Assembly (NCBI GenBank): GCA_949318235.1
Contig: OX439133.1
Location: 4,036,490 to 4,100,489, forward strand
Direction of reading: 5' to 3'
DNA length: 64,000 nucleotides
Origin: Ecdyonurus torrentis
Taxonomy: Eukaryota; Arthropoda; Insecta; Ephemeroptera; Heptageniidae
Part shown: positions 25,670 to 36,789 of the stretch, one piece after another
How positions within the stretch are numbered: the first letter of the stretch is position 1
Layout: every line of letters begins with the position of its first letter
Notes under the pieces: model-generated
The model's input: only the letters and a program-made list of their open reading frames with translations
Database searches by the model: none
What the model was told of the DNA's origin: nothing
Made by a program: the position numbers and the translations under genes

Positions 25670-26049
25670 TTGACTAATAAAGGAACAACTATGAGAGTTT
25701 GTAATTTGACGCCTATTCTACACGGGAAATTTTAATGAAAGGGTTTGGCTTTCGTGTTACACCGTGTACCGTGTTATCTAAGCAGTAAACTGACATTGAA
25801 AATGAATTCGGCTCGACCGGGAGGAGCCGAATTCCTTTTCAATGTCAGTTTACTGCTTAGATAACACGGTGTAACACGAAAGCCAAACCCTTTCAAAGGA
25901 ACAACTGTTTTAAGGCTGACTATAAGCGATTTTGTTCACATCCGCTTCCGTTTCGACGTTCTGCGCATGCGTAGTAAGTAGAAATGGAAGCGGATATGAC
26001 TGAAATCGCTTATAGTCGGCTTCAAAACAGTTGTTCCTTTATTAGTCAA
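25670..26049. mobile_element. P-family MITE, copy P4, carrying a 204-bp hairpin insert
   Basis: 'TTGACTAATAAAGGAACAAC' at the left and its complement ending 'tattagtcaa' at the right. The total is 380 bp; removing the 204-bp insert (25691-25894) and one copy of its 12-bp duplication leaves 164 bp, the same size as P1 and P2. The centre is 'ctgcgcatgcgtagtaag'. Confidence 0.85.
25691..25894. mobile_element. 204-bp insert with long hairpin and 12-bp target duplication
   Basis: Flanked by 'aaaggaacaact' at 25679-25690 and again at 25895-25906. The insert is a 46-nt unpaired leader followed by an inverted repeat: left arm 25737-25814 and right arm 25824-25894, around the 9-nt loop gaccgggag. The arms differ by a 7-nt extra 'taccgtg' in the left arm and one substitution. 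I see no second copy in the window. A 12-bp duplication is long for a cut-and-paste element; options are a Mutator-like terminal-repeat element, a foldback element, or a repair or retroposition event. Confidence 0.75.
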
Positions 26050-26117
26050 TAGGTTTATCCCAAGTATTTGTGAGAAAAAAAATAATAACAAAAAATTAAA
26101 CGATTTCTTAATCAAAT

Positions 26118-26780
26118 AAAGAGTTAGTCAACAATGGCTTCTTTTAATAATTCTTTAAACCTCGTAAGATCTCCAAATATTAATAAAAACGCGCTGAGTG
26201 AAAAAGCCGTTTAGCAACCCCGAACCTACGTCAGAGATATACAACTTACTCTTACGCTAGTTTGACGCAAGCGTGATGTACTCTAATTTTTTGAATAACA
26301 TTGCTGACCATGGGACAAACTTCGTTTTATGCAATTTTCTTTGGAAAATCTGTTAATTTTTTGTTAATGTGATTTTTCTCACATACTTGAGATACTAATT
26401 CAACATATTTACAACATCAATGCTCTCAAAAATATTGCATCTATATAGTGTTTTTAAACTGGCAAAATGAGTTATTTTCCTATTCCACCCATGTTATTGA
26501 GTTATCCAACATAGCTTTGACTTTAACATGAATGCATAGACCCTATATTTTACGTATTTATAAAATTTTATTACGGCTACAGATATTTACTAAAATAATT
26601 TATGCAAAGGTTAGAGTAACTACATCTGGCGCCAAGCTAGCGTTAGAGCAAGTTGTAGCTGTGACGTAGGTTATAGGTCGCTAAATGGCTGATACAAAAT
26701 TTAAGATTGCGTTTTCGGGAGGTTTAATAATATATTATCAATGATCATTTTTAAAAAAGGCATTGTTGACTCCCTCTTTT
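26118..26780. mobile_element. G inverted-repeat element containing F8
   Basis: Diverged inverted arms of ~165 bp lie at 26118-26286 and ~26607-26780. The outermost sequence is 'AAAGAGTTAGTCAACAATG' against 'AAAGAGGGAGTCAACAATG' on the complement, and further in both contain 'cctacgtca.ag.tacaact' and 'acgctag.tt..cgc'. An F copy lies between the arms. There is no coding sequence. I see no second G copy in this window, so the family assignment stays open. Confidence 0.6.
26290..26546 (-). mobile_element. F-family MITE, copy F8 (inside G)
   Basis: Matches F from 'gaataacattgctgaccatg' to 'aacatgaatgcatagacccta'. The CRE-bearing end is missing. It carries 'aaaatctgttaattttttgtt', the uninterrupted form of the TTAA site used by B2 in copy F20. 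Confidence 0.8.
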
Positions 26781-26824
26781 GAACACATTTACATTTGCAC
26801 TGTTATTACTTTATTTTTATCCGT

Positions 26825-27143
26825 TTAAGGGAGCAGGGTACCAACTTTATATCTCAAAAACTAGAAATGTTTTAGGTCTTAATTTGTTGTCATTGTGTAG
26901 CTAAGGGTCACACCTAGCTGTGATAAAAATTTCATGATGTTTGACCGTCCCGAAAAAAATTATTGAAATTAACATTGGGCCTTATGGGCTTAAAATTTCA
27001 AAAAATCATATAAAATTAATTTGCACGGTGATTTTTATTTATTTGAAACTGTCTTAAGCTGAAGTATCATTGTGCAAAATTTCAGATTTTGTGACGAGAA
27101 AAGTTTGAGTCTAATAGCCGACGTCGGTACCCTACTCCCTTAA
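26825..27143. mobile_element. C-family TTAA MITE, copy C1
   Basis: TTAA at both ends (26825-26828 and 27140-27143), with inverted termini 'TTAAGGGAGCAGGGTACC' and 'GGTACCCTACTCCCTTAA'. It is 319 bp. Internal words 'gcaaaatttcagatttt', 'gggccttatgggctt' and 'attgaaattaacat' are shared with the U elements, so C and U are probably subfamilies of one group. Confidence 0.85.
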
Positions 27144-27620
27144 AAGACTAATTTTTATTTAACATAATATCAGTTATGTTGGCAATGTTGTTGTTAATAA
27201 CAAGATTAAAACATAATGGAAAATATTTAAATTTATTTTGTTTATGAATAAATAAATAAAAAAAAAAAAACAATAATTAAATTTTTTTTTAATTAATAAA
27301 ATAAATTTTAAAACAATTATATTTCAAAGGAAAAACTGATACACTACATTTCTTGAGAGTTAGAAGAATTGAGAACTGCAAATCGTATAGCGATGAGATG
27401 TTTAAGAATTATAGCTTCATTTAAAAATTCATAAAAGTTATCAAATAAAAATAATAAAAATTAAATATCTTATCAAAATAAAATTAACATTTTAATTTTC
27501 AATAATATATTTTAGCTTTTTTTTTTAAATTTTTTTTTTTGTCCTATTTCTTACTCAAATAGTTAATTACAACTTTATCACGCCTCACGGAAATAATAAA
27601 AACGTATTTAATTGTATTTA
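27144..27620. other. A+T-rich interval, H-like remnants only
   Basis: 27165-27240 has the H landmark 'atcagttatgttggcaatg'. The rest is low-complexity A+T with short A and T runs. No gene seen. Confidence 0.5.
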
Positions 27621-27622
27621 TA

Positions 27623-27888
27623 TAAGGTGTATGCTATTTCTGTTAAAGTTGACGCCATTTTGGATCACCCAATACATAGGCTGGTATAGGGAAATTACAT
27701 ATTTTGCAAGTTTCAAAATACTATAAAGCAATATTTTTGAGAGCATAATAGGTTGAATTAGTATCTCCAAAGTATGTGACAAAATAATAATAACAAAAAA
27801 AAATTAACTGAAAAGTTGTTAAACAGTGCTATATTCTTCAGTATGGCGTCGAAGCGCATTCAGTATGACGTCATACGCATACACCCTA
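27623..27888 (+). mobile_element. F-family MITE, copy F9
   Basis: Starts 'TAAGGTGTATGC' and ends 'GCATACACCCTA'. TGACGTCA lies just inside the right end (~27867). A P element begins directly at the terminal TA. Confidence 0.85.
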
Positions 27889-28052
27889 TTGACTGATAAA
27901 GGAACAACTGTTTTGAAGCCGACTATAAGCATGTTCACTCACATCCACTTCCGTTTCGACTTACTGCGCATGCGTAGTAAAGAGAAATGGAAGCGGAAGA
28001 GACCGAAATCGCTTACAGTCGGCTTCAAAACCGTTGTTCCTTTACTAGTCAT
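27889..28052. mobile_element. P-family palindromic MITE, copy P2 (164 bp)
   Basis: TA-flanked (27887-27888 and 28053-28054). It starts 'TTGACTGATAAAGGAACAAC' and ends 'gttcctttactagtcat'. The central motif 'tactgcgcatgcgtagtaa' is a near-perfect palindrome. The insertion hit the last TA of F9. Confidence 0.88.
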
Positions 28053-28322
28053 TAGATAGAAAATATTCAAAGACCCAAATTTTTGATAAATTTCTATTGA
28101 GTTAGCTAACTCTGATGTTATACTCTGATAACAGGATGACGTAATGTTTATGCACGGCACTCCCCCCCACCTCTATGTCTAATTTGCAAGGTACATATAG
28201 GCAGTCAGTTAGCCAGGTTTATCAAAGAGCTTTAACTTTTGTATGTTATCAGTGTTGATGATAAGCTAAAGTGAGTGGTGAAGTCAGACTATAGAGAACT
28301 CACACTTTCTCTCTTTTTACAG

Positions 28323-28385
28323 TTGTGCAGTGTTTTTGTGTGTCGGGGCGTACAACGCAATATGGACAACACTAATAATAATCAG
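28323..28385 (+). CDS. Candidate first coding exon (8 codons), gene unrecognised
   Basis: A strong acceptor-type site (pyrimidine tract 'ctttctctctttttac' then AG at 28321-28322) is followed by a 39-nt leader, then ATG GAC AAC ACT AAT AAT AAT CAG at 28362-28385 and a canonical donor 'CAG|GTAAG'. The encoded start is M-D-N-T-N-N-N-Q, with a phase-0 donor. The stretch 28100-28360 is less A+T-rich than its surroundings and matches none of the repeat families here. No downstream coding exon is visible on the plus strand of the window, so the gene would need a very long intron or exons too short for me to see. Alternatives are a 5' exon reached by trans-splicing, or chance. Confidence 0.35.
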
Positions 28386-29600
28386 GTAAGACTTTCCTTT
28401 TATTCTTAACTACAATATGCATTTCGTAATAAACAAATATAGCGCTTTTTAATTGAATTGCCATTTTTTATGCAAAATTATACGTGAAATAATATTTTGT
28501 ATGTGGCACGGTAAAAATTATTTCACAAAAATCAGCTTATTCATCAACCAAGCAACATTATTCACAATTTAATTTTGCAATATTGAATAATTATTATACT
28601 AAACAGCATATAACAGTAAACCAGTTTAAGCACCTGCTGTAGCCCAAATTTTCAGACGTTTTTTTTTTTTTTTTTATTTATTTATTTACTATTTTTTTTA
28701 ATGTTTAGCCCAGATTTAAAGATCGTAGCTAAAAAAAACGAGCGAGCTAAACCCTTGAAATGACTTTTGTGAAAGAAACAAGCTTTTGAAAGTACAAAAA
28801 AACATGAGGTTAAAAAAAATTATTTTTGATAAATGCTAGGAAGAAAACAGTTTTAATTTTTGTGTAATATGATGCTTTAAATTCTCTACCACGTTAAATC
28901 CATATTTGAAATATATTTTTAAGATTTTTTTGAATTTTATTTGTGATTCTTGTCTAAATTTTTATTAATGGCATTATTAATATTTTTATTTCGAAAACGA
29001 GCTTATTTCGTCGTAGGGAGCTCGTTTTCAAGGTTTAGCTTAAACAAAGAGCTTACCGCTTTCGATCATTTTAAGAAATTTTAAGCTCAATTTCAAGCTG
29101 AACACGGGTTTTAATTAAAATCGGACTAAAAATTTCAGCCCTGAGCTGAAAATATTTCCAGCGATTTTCTGTTCTACTATTAAGAATATCTAGCTTATTA
29201 ATTGAATTGCCATGCAAATTGTACCTGAAATAAAAGAATTTTTTAATATAAATCAAATTTCATAAAAATATTTTTCTGATTTCAAATTATTTATAATTTT
29301 GTAATATTGAATTATGATTATGCTATACATAGCATAATGTTGTAAATCGTAATTATATTATGTATTTTAAAAATAGAATGATGCTTTAAAAGCAGTGTAA
29401 ATTATACGCCTAAATTTTTGCATTCAAGAAATCAAGAGTAATAAAACAATTATTTTTTATTTATCAAGGTTTACAAATAATTTATGATGTTTGCTATTTT
29501 GAAATAACGTAAATATTTATGCTCTACAATATAACTGTTATGCTATGCTGAAACTGAGCTAATAAAATTATTGCGTATGAATTTATTTTTTGTTCGTGTT
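28386..29600. other. Unassigned interval with a possible subterminal-repeat element
   Basis: 28636-29135 contains the word 'gagctaaacccttgaaa' (28743) and its reverse 'tttcaaggtttagctt' (~29027), plus an 11-bp-stem hairpin 'gaaaacgagct...agctcgttttc' (28993-29030). This arrangement resembles elements N and O, but the ends are not clear. The remainder is A+T-rich with no coding signal. Confidence 0.35.
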
Positions 29601-29604
29601 GCAA

Positions 29605-29607
<3 letters not shown>

Positions 29608-29638
<31 letters not shown>
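29608..29638. repeat. poly-T tract (about 31 nt)
   Basis: T homopolymer at the start of a K unit; counterparts lie at ~32844 and ~5570-like positions. Confidence 0.95.
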
Positions 29639-29639
<1 letters not shown>

Positions 29640-29939
29640 AACGATGAAAATTTTCAAAGTTGTATATTGGTTTCATTTACAATATTATAGACATGTTGGG
29701 TTCATTATGATCTACTAACTTATACACTTCTCAATTATGTCCAGGAAAAGAAGTAAAGTCAAGCTATAACGTATCAAAATCTGAATATGTTATGTAAATA
29801 TGATTCTTTAGACCATGCATTAATTAAAAACAAAAATTTAATGACTTCTAGTTACACTTTTACTTGTGGATGCAACGTAAGTCCAACGTTATAATATTTT
29901 AACAGGATTGTGATTTCGTAAATTGATGTTAGAATTTAG

Positions 29940-30277
29940 AGGGTAGTTGCATTCATGTTAAAGTCAACACCATAATTGAGCACTATATAACATGGGCAGG
30001 TATGGGAAAATAGCACATTTTGCTAGTTTAAAAATACTTTGCATTTTTTTTCCCTTTCCTTTCTTTTCTTTCTTTCTTTTTTTTTTTTTTTTTTTTGAGT
30101 GAATCGATGATATTAACAAATTGAATCAGGTTTTCAAGTATAGGCAAGAAAATAATAAAAAAAAAATTCAAAAGAAAATAGCGAAAACTAACGTTTGTCC
30201 TATGCTAAACAATGTTATTCATTGCTCTATTATTGCATCAAAGCGCATTTATTGTGACGTCATACGCACACAGCCTT
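29940..30277 (+). mobile_element. F-family MITE, copy F10
   Basis: 'GGGTAGTTGCATTCATG' to 'catacgcacacagcctt'. It lies after 'gatgttagaattta', the same place as F11 in another K unit (38993), so one insertion was copied with the unit. It contains a pyrimidine-rich 'ttcttttctttctttc' run at 30055-30097. Confidence 0.8.
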
Positions 30278-30279
30278 AG

Positions 30280-30980
30280 TACTTCGTGACGATAAAATTG
30301 CAAAGCTATTTAAATATTACCACTATTTAAATAAATTAGCATTCATATTTCAACTTTTTTTTAATGTTTTTTTTTTTTTTTTTTTTTTCATTTAATATAT
30401 TCTGAGGTTTAGATTTATATATTTTTATTATTGTTATATTATTTATATACATATATTTGCAATTTTATTATTATTACGTTTTAAAAATATTTGAATGTGA
30501 TATTTATAATTATTATATAAAAAATACTTATATATATAATTAATTCTTTCCTCCGAACGTTAATGTGTTGAAAAATAATTAGTAAATAGTAATGCTCTAT
30601 TCTAAGCTGTAGCAGTATTAAATATAACATTGATACGGAACTTTTATTTTAAGTTTATATGAATAGAAATATAACATTCGTTAATAAATACTAAATAGCG
30701 TTACTGGGTTAGATTCAATGCTTTTATTGTTACACCTTTAAAAGTATGTTCGTCGGAAATCAAATTAACATGGGATTCTGTTGTATCTTCACGAAACAGT
30801 TATGTAAATTTATACGTTATTGTCAACAGGCCTTGTAAAAACAATAAGGGTTAATGATTATTCGGGCGAAGTAAAAAATAAATATGCCCATTATTCGTAT
30901 TTATTTGGGTGGTAGTTTCATGCAAATAGCCTAAAAATTAAGGAAGATATTTTATTTAATACCACTGCTTTGTAAACATT
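30280..30980. other. A+T-rich K-unit sequence, no gene
   Basis: Words such as 'atcttcacgaaacagttatg' (30788) recur at ~39870, so this is K-unit sequence. Nothing coding is seen. Confidence 0.5.
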
Positions 30981-30985
30981 CTGAA

Positions 30986-31453
30986 TTGACTAGTAAAGGA
31001 ACAACGGTTTTGAGGCCGACTTTAACCGATTTCGCTCACATCTGCTTCCGTTTCTACTTACTACGCATGCTCAGAACGGCGAAACGGAAGCGGATGTAAG
31101 CAAAAATGCTTAAAGGCATAGAAAACATGAAACAACATGTTCTAAACACAAAATGGGATCTACAAAATTGATGATAATTTTTACCAGAACGTAAATGTAG
31201 CCCCACAAAAGAGGTTGATAAAAATGTAAAGTATGCAATATTCCTGCATATGACGTCATAAACAGGCAAAAACTAGTATCAAAATGTTGTGCGGGTTGCA
31301 TAAATCGAAATTTTCTGATCACTGCCACAGCACTATAGTTGGGCTTTGAGACCAACCAACGTTATTTATGTAAGTCCCATCAAGGGTTTTGTGATGTAAA
31401 TGCATGTTTCCATGTTGTCTATGCCTTTAAAGTCGGCATCCTTTATTAGTCAA
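30986..31453. mobile_element. P-family MITE, copy P5, interrupted by A5
   Basis: The left part (30986-31109) begins 'TTGACTAGTAAAGGAACAAC' and the right part (31431-31453) is 'agtcggcatcctttattagt'-like. The remainder after removing A5 is 151 bp, slightly shorter than 164 because 'ctcaaaacagttg' is missing. TA follows the right end (31454-31455). Confidence 0.82.
31110..31430 (+). mobile_element. A-family TTAA MITE, copy A5, nested in P5
   Basis: TTAA at 31110-31113 and 31427-31430. The termini are perfect over 12 bp: 'AGGCATAGAAAACATG' against 'AGGCATAGACAACATG' on the complement. Removing the element restores 'tgcTTAAagtcggc', the mirror of 'gccgactTTAAccg' in the other P5 arm. This is the clearest proof in the window that family A duplicates TTAA. 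Confidence 0.9.
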
Positions 31454-31455
31454 TA

Positions 31456-32170
31456 CTTTGGAGAGTACTGGGAGAAAATTCCAATTTTATTATAACACTT
31501 AAACCTAGTAAAATATTCTATTTTCATATTACCACGTTACCACTACCATATTATTATTTTTCATAAATAAAATTATTATTATACTTTAGTAATATAAACG
31601 TTGTTTAAATAAAATTTAAATGTTTTAATATATTTAAGTTTTTACTTTTAAATAAAATTAAAATAATTTTTTTAAAATATTTTTTTATTTAATTTTTTAT
31701 AAAAGTACTTATAAATATAATAAGTATACAATGTTGTTGAGATACATGCAAGTACAAATACGAGTTCACACTTCTCGTGGTTTTAAGATCACAATAATGT
31801 ACAATAATATAGTTAGTCCTTTGATGTAATATTGAAGTAGGGGATTGCAATGGAATATGCATTGATAATTAAAATAACAGAGTAATACTCTTTATTACAC
31901 AGGAAGATAATAGTTTAGCAATTATAACTATTTATTAACAAGTGTTGAATTCAGAGCTATTAAGGTTTAACACCTCAGGGGGTAAAAAGAAAACAACATA
32001 GGGGTTGATTCTTATATGGGCGTAGTAAAAAACATGCACATTATTCCTAGATATTTGGTCGGTGGTTTTATCCAAATAGCCCAAAAATTCAGGAAGATAT
32101 TCAATTTTATGTATAATATCCATACTTTGTGAGCACCCTGTACATTCTGAGTGTTTGAAACTTAATAGAA
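31456..32170. other. A+T-rich interval, no gene
   Basis: Short low-complexity runs and K-like words ('ggtcggtggttttatccaaat' at ~32051, similar to ~30909 and ~39990). The short minus-strand frame at 31935-32123 has no supporting context. Confidence 0.5.
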
Positions 32171-32177
32171 ACTTAAA

Positions 32178-32474
32178 TAGAAAACTTCTAAACTTTATAA
32201 TGCCATTTGAAGTTATAGTAACAGCTACCTATGATAACATTTTCAGAACCCGTTACCATCACATAAGAGAGAAAATCATTATTGAAATCAACATTGGCTC
32301 TTATGGGACTAAAATTTCAAAAAGTCATAATTTATAATCTAGTATGGTGACCCCACAATTTTCTTACATTTTTAAAGATACTTCATACTAATGTATCACT
32401 GTGTAAAATTTCAGATTTTTCTTTCTTTACAACTTTTTGATCAAATCCCGTAGTAGTTGATTTCCAGACTTAAT
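32178..32474 (+). mobile_element. U-family element, copy U2
   Basis: From 'aacttctaaactttataatg' to 'agttgatttccagacttaa'. It shares 'cagctacctatgataa', 'gctcttatgggactaaa' and 'gtcaaatcccg'-like words with U3-U6. The left terminus is missing. Confidence 0.7.
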
Positions 32475-32489
32475 ATTCATAAATAGTTT

Positions 32490-32490
<1 letters not shown>

Positions 32491-32533
<43 letters not shown>
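32491..32533. repeat. poly-A tract (43 nt)
   Basis: Uninterrupted A run after U2. Confidence 0.97.
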
Positions 32534-32535
<2 letters not shown>

Positions 32536-33854
32536 TCAAGTAAATAAAAATATTGCAAAACAGATATAATACAGAATAATAAAGCTCAAGTTCACTTTTA
32601 GCATAGTAAAGTATAACAACTACATTGCATAACCTAATTATATTACTTCATTTTAAAATAGCAATTATCATAAAAAAATGTAGAATTATTATTTCCCCAA
32701 GAAAAGAAGAAATTTTTGTTTACGATACTTTTGTTATTTTGAAATGATAATAATTATGCTTTATAATATATTTGTTATGCTTTGCTAAAACAGAGCTTTA
32801 GCATGTACGAGTATCATTAAGTACTGTATTAATTTTTGACTTTTCTTTTTTTTTTTTTTTTTTAATATTTTTGTTCTATTTTATTATTATATTATTATTA
32901 TTATTTTTAGCAACATTGAAAATTAAAATTTCCAAAGTCGTATATTGGTTTTATTTACAATATTACTAATATGCTATGTGCATTTGATCCATTAATTACT
33001 TTTTTTAATTATGGACGGTCAAAAAGAATAAACTCTAAAGTTAAGCTATAATTTATCAAAATGTGACTATATTATACAATCATACGCTAGAGCATTCATC
33101 AATTGAACACAATAATTTCATATGGTGTATACTTATGTGTGAACGCAATGTAAGTCCAACAATACTATTAACATGATTTTCATTACGTTAGACCGCAAAC
33201 TTGGAGAAAGTAAAGCGAGGAAAGTGTACTCTGAATAGTCCAAATAAAATTATACACTTTTGTCACACCAGCCTATTGACAATATTTCAACCTTATTTTT
33301 GTTATTTTCTTTCAATCATAATCAATATCATCCAGTTTTTATTACGTATTCTGAAAGTTTCACAACTCTATTTTTAATTTTCTACATGTCATAAGACCTA
33401 AAAGTAATTTAATTTCAATTATTTTATTTCATAGTTGTATATTATTATAGAGAGATGCTACACACTGTTAAGTGGCAATTTTATTATTCCCTGCTTTTAA
33501 TTAAAAAATATATTCAATTCTATTCCACATCATTTTGTAAAGAAGACTGTATAAAGCAGCAATACTATAACTAATATTAAAATTAAATAACAAAAATATT
33601 TATAATTTTTGTTAAATTGAAAATAATCTTTATTAATAATTACTTTTAAGTTATTTAATTTAAAAATATATATTTATATTTTATATTAATGTAAAAAATT
33701 ATTTATAAATTTATATCTTAAATGTCTTTAATAGAATTTAATTAAATTTCCAGCTTGGTAGCTGCTTGGTAGTCCAATTTCCAATTTAGTAGTTTAGTAT
33801 GAGCAAAGATATAATTAGTAAGAAAATTAACGGCGTAAACATACAGTGGTATGG

Positions 33855-34155
33855 TATAGAATCGTTGCACTCGTACAGTATTTAAGAGCCGCCATTTTGC
33901 TGGTTAAGAATACATAGGTCAGCATAGTAAAAACGTCATTTTTATTTTTTTTAATAGCGAAAGAAGCTTCAAAGCTCAATCAAAGACTTATTTCTACCTT
34001 CTAATAAGTTCGAAGAATATGAGAAAAATTCATTTAGTTGAAATAAACTCTTTTTAAGTGAAAAATTAGGAGAAATGATGTCTCCCCTATGCTGGACAAT
34101 GCATTAGGCACCACAAACATGGCGACAAAGCGCAAGGATTTGAAAGGGGTCTATA
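33855..34155 (+). mobile_element. D-family MITE, copy D3
   Basis: TATA at 33855-33858 and 34152-34155. The inverted termini are 'TATAGAATCGTTGCAC' and (complement) 'TATAGACCCCTTTCAAA'. The empty site 'gTATAcagtaaattg' is present in both K3 and K4. Internally it carries 'gagccgccattttgctggtt' at one end and 'accacaaacatggcgac' at the other. Confidence 0.88.
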
Positions 34156-34694
34156 CAGTAAATTGAAATACAATCTATTGGGTTGAAGTTTTAAAATAGT
34201 ATTTAATGTTTGTATTATGGTACGTGCTTATTGGTTTGACTCGATGGAAAGCTAAAGGTCCACTAATATAACATTACGCATGTGACCAAAAATGTTTCAA
34301 AGTGAGCACAAGAAAGCAAGAAATACTTTATTATTATTATTATTTTTTTTTACGATTTTAAGAACAATTTTGAATAAATTTAAACAAAGAAAATAATAGA
34401 CATACTTATTTGTGTTTGGAGCTATATAGACCTTTTTATGAGTTTTATTTTCAATATTATTATAACTTCTATTTAAATTAAACAAATATTTATTTATTTA
34501 AAAAAGCATATTTAAATTTTTATTACATTGACGTTTTTAATTTAATATTATTAATATATTTTGTTTATTATAATTATATAATATATTTTATAAATTTATT
34601 TTGTTTCTAATGTTACATTCCACGCATTATCGTGCAGTATTGTTGCATTTCAAAAATTCACGTTAGGAAGAACTTAATTAAATCGTTAGCATGA

Positions 34695-35029
34695 TTAAGG
34701 GTTGTATATAGATGGCTTGTATCTCAACATCTAAGCCGAAAACTTTATGATGCCATTTAAAACTTAACAGTAACAGCTACCTTTGATAAATTTTTTAGAA
34801 CCTGTGACCATCAGATAAGAGAGAAATTAATTATTGAAATTAACATGAGCTCTTATGGGACTTCAACTCCAAAAAAAGCATAATTTAAAATATAGCATGG
34901 TGACCCCGCAATTTTTTTTACATGTTTGAAGATACCATATCCTAATGTATCACTGTGCAAAATTGCAGATTTTTCTTTCTTTACAATTTTTTAGTCAAAT
35001 CCCGCAGTGTATCTGATTTCCCGCCTTAA
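34695..35029 (+). mobile_element. U-family TTAA element, copy U3
   Basis: TTAA at 34695-34698 and 35026-35029. The left is 'TTAAGGGTTGTATATAGATG' and the right is 'gatttcccgccTTAA'. Only the first ~6 bp are inverted repeats. It carries 'ccatcagataagagag' and 'gtcaaatcccgcagt'. Non-coding. Confidence 0.78.
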
Positions 35030-36131
35030 TCAGTAATCTGCAAATAGTTAAAATGAATGGAAATGCATATAATCGGTGATTCATGTGATTACATTATTTA
35101 TAATATAATATAGACTTAAAACACGTTTAAGTATGTCTAGTATGCTTCGTTTGATTTTTTCCTGAATCGATGCATTGGATACAAAAAAAAAAATTACAAA
35201 AAAAAAAAACAAAAAAAAACATGGTAGTTCTCTGCATAAGCTTAATGTTAAATTAGTGGGCCCGCGTGTTCTTTAAGCATACGTCTGATTGGTGCTACTT
35301 CACTGCTAGTATCAAGCATTATAAGGTATCAATGCATTCATGTATATTCGTATATATTTTTCTTCTCTAGTCCATTCATGAATTAAAACAAAAAAAGTAT
35401 TGACTTCTAGTTTTACTTTTACTTGTGAACGCAATGTAAGTCCAACGTTATTATATTTTAAGCAGCAGCAATACATTAATTTTATTTAAACTTAATAAAA
35501 AAATAATTTTTTTATTTTTTACTAAAAATTTTAAATAATCTTTAATAATTATTTTTAACTTATTTAATTTATAAATATTAATATTTTATATTAATATTTA
35601 TGTATAAATTTATTTATAAATCTATATCTTCCATGTTCCGTTTTAAATTTTAAGAATAAATGTATTCACTTTCTACTTGCTTTCAGATTGCTTCCACCAA
35701 TACCGTTGCAGTGTGAGCAAAAATAAAATTAACTACGAAATTAGTGGCGTAAACATACATTGCTGTTGTATACAGTAAATTGAAATACAAGTTAATCGAA
35801 GCGCATAAATTTTTAAAACAGTATTTAATGTTTGTATTATGGTACGTGCTTATTGGTTTGACTCGAGGGAGAAGCTATAAAGGTTCACTAATATAACATT
35901 ACGCATATGACCAAAAATATTTCAAAGTGAGAATAAGAAAGCAAGAAATACTTTTTTTATTTTTATAATTTTTTTTAATGATTTTAGGAACTATTTTGAA
36001 GAAATTTAAATAAAGAAAATAATAGACACACTTGTTTGTGTTTTGAGCTATATAGACCTTTTTTATAAATTATTCAATACTCATAACTTTTATTTAAAAT
36101 CAAAAACTATTTATTTATTTAAGAATATTTA

Positions 36132-36240
36132 GTGTTGTTCGTAAACCCTGTTTTCTTGCACCAAAAAAAGGCGCATTCTATTTGATTAACCATAGGCGAT
36201 CGTCATTTTTGGTGCAGAGAACAGGGTTTACGAACAGCAT
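36132..36240. mobile_element. E-family palindromic MITE, copy E1
   Basis: A 109-bp palindrome: 'gtgttgttcgtaaaccctg' at the left and 'cagggtttacgaacagcat' at the right, with 'taggcgatcgtcattttt' in the middle. It is absent from K2 at the homologous site ('aagcatatttaaattttt') and present in K4. Confidence 0.88.
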
Positions 36241-36448
36241 TTTTAAGTTTTTATTACATTGACGTTTTTAATACAATATTATTAATATATTTTGTTTATT
36301 ATAATTATATAATATATTTATAAATATATTTTGCTTTTAATGTTAAGTTTAACGCATTATCGTGCAGTATTCCTGCATTACAAACGTTTTCGCAAAGTAG
36401 AACTGTAGAACTTAATATCAACATGCATTAATTAAATCGTAAGCATGA

Positions 36449-36789
36449 TTAAGGGTTGTATATAGATGGCTTGAATCTCATCATCTAAGCCGAAAACTTC
36501 AAAACTTTATGATGCCATTTAAAACTTAATAGTAACAGCTACCTTTGATAAATTTTTTAGAACCTGTGACCATCAGATAAGAGAGAAATTAATTATTGAA
36601 ATTAACATGAGCTCTTATGGGACTTCAACTCCAAAAAAAGCATAATTTAAAATATAGCATGGTGACCCCGCAATTTTTTTTACATGTTTGAAGATACCAT
36701 ATCCTAATGTATCACTGTGCAAAATTTCAGTTTTTTCTTTCTCTACAATTTTTTAGTCAAATCCCGTAGTATCTGAATTCCCGCCTTAA
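36449..36789 (+). mobile_element. U-family TTAA element, copy U4
   Basis: TTAA at 36449-36452 and 36786-36789. Almost identical to U3 because it is carried in the tandem unit. Confidence 0.78.

Larger units (their letters stand above)
25541..26117 (+). mobile_element. F-family MITE, copy F7, interrupted by P4
   Basis: The left part (25541-25668, 'agcattatgttaaaatcgacg' to 'gagagcatatattgatgttg') and the right part (26050-26117, 'caagtatttgtgagaaaaaa') are collinear with F but separated by the P4 element. The right end is cut off where the G inverted-repeat element begins. Confidence 0.72.
33555..35440 (+). repeat. Recent tandem unit, copy K2 (with D3 insertion, without E)
   Basis: From about 34.18 kb onward this copy is nearly identical to the next two units. 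It contains a D element at 33855-34155, exactly where K3 and K4 read 'ttgtatacagtaaattg', and lacks the E element that K3 and K4 share. The 5' part is more diverged. Confidence 0.85.

Noticed and set aside
31054..31355. Minus-strand frames of 71 and 81 residues
   Set aside because: They lie within the nested A5/P5 elements, whose other copies do not keep the frames.
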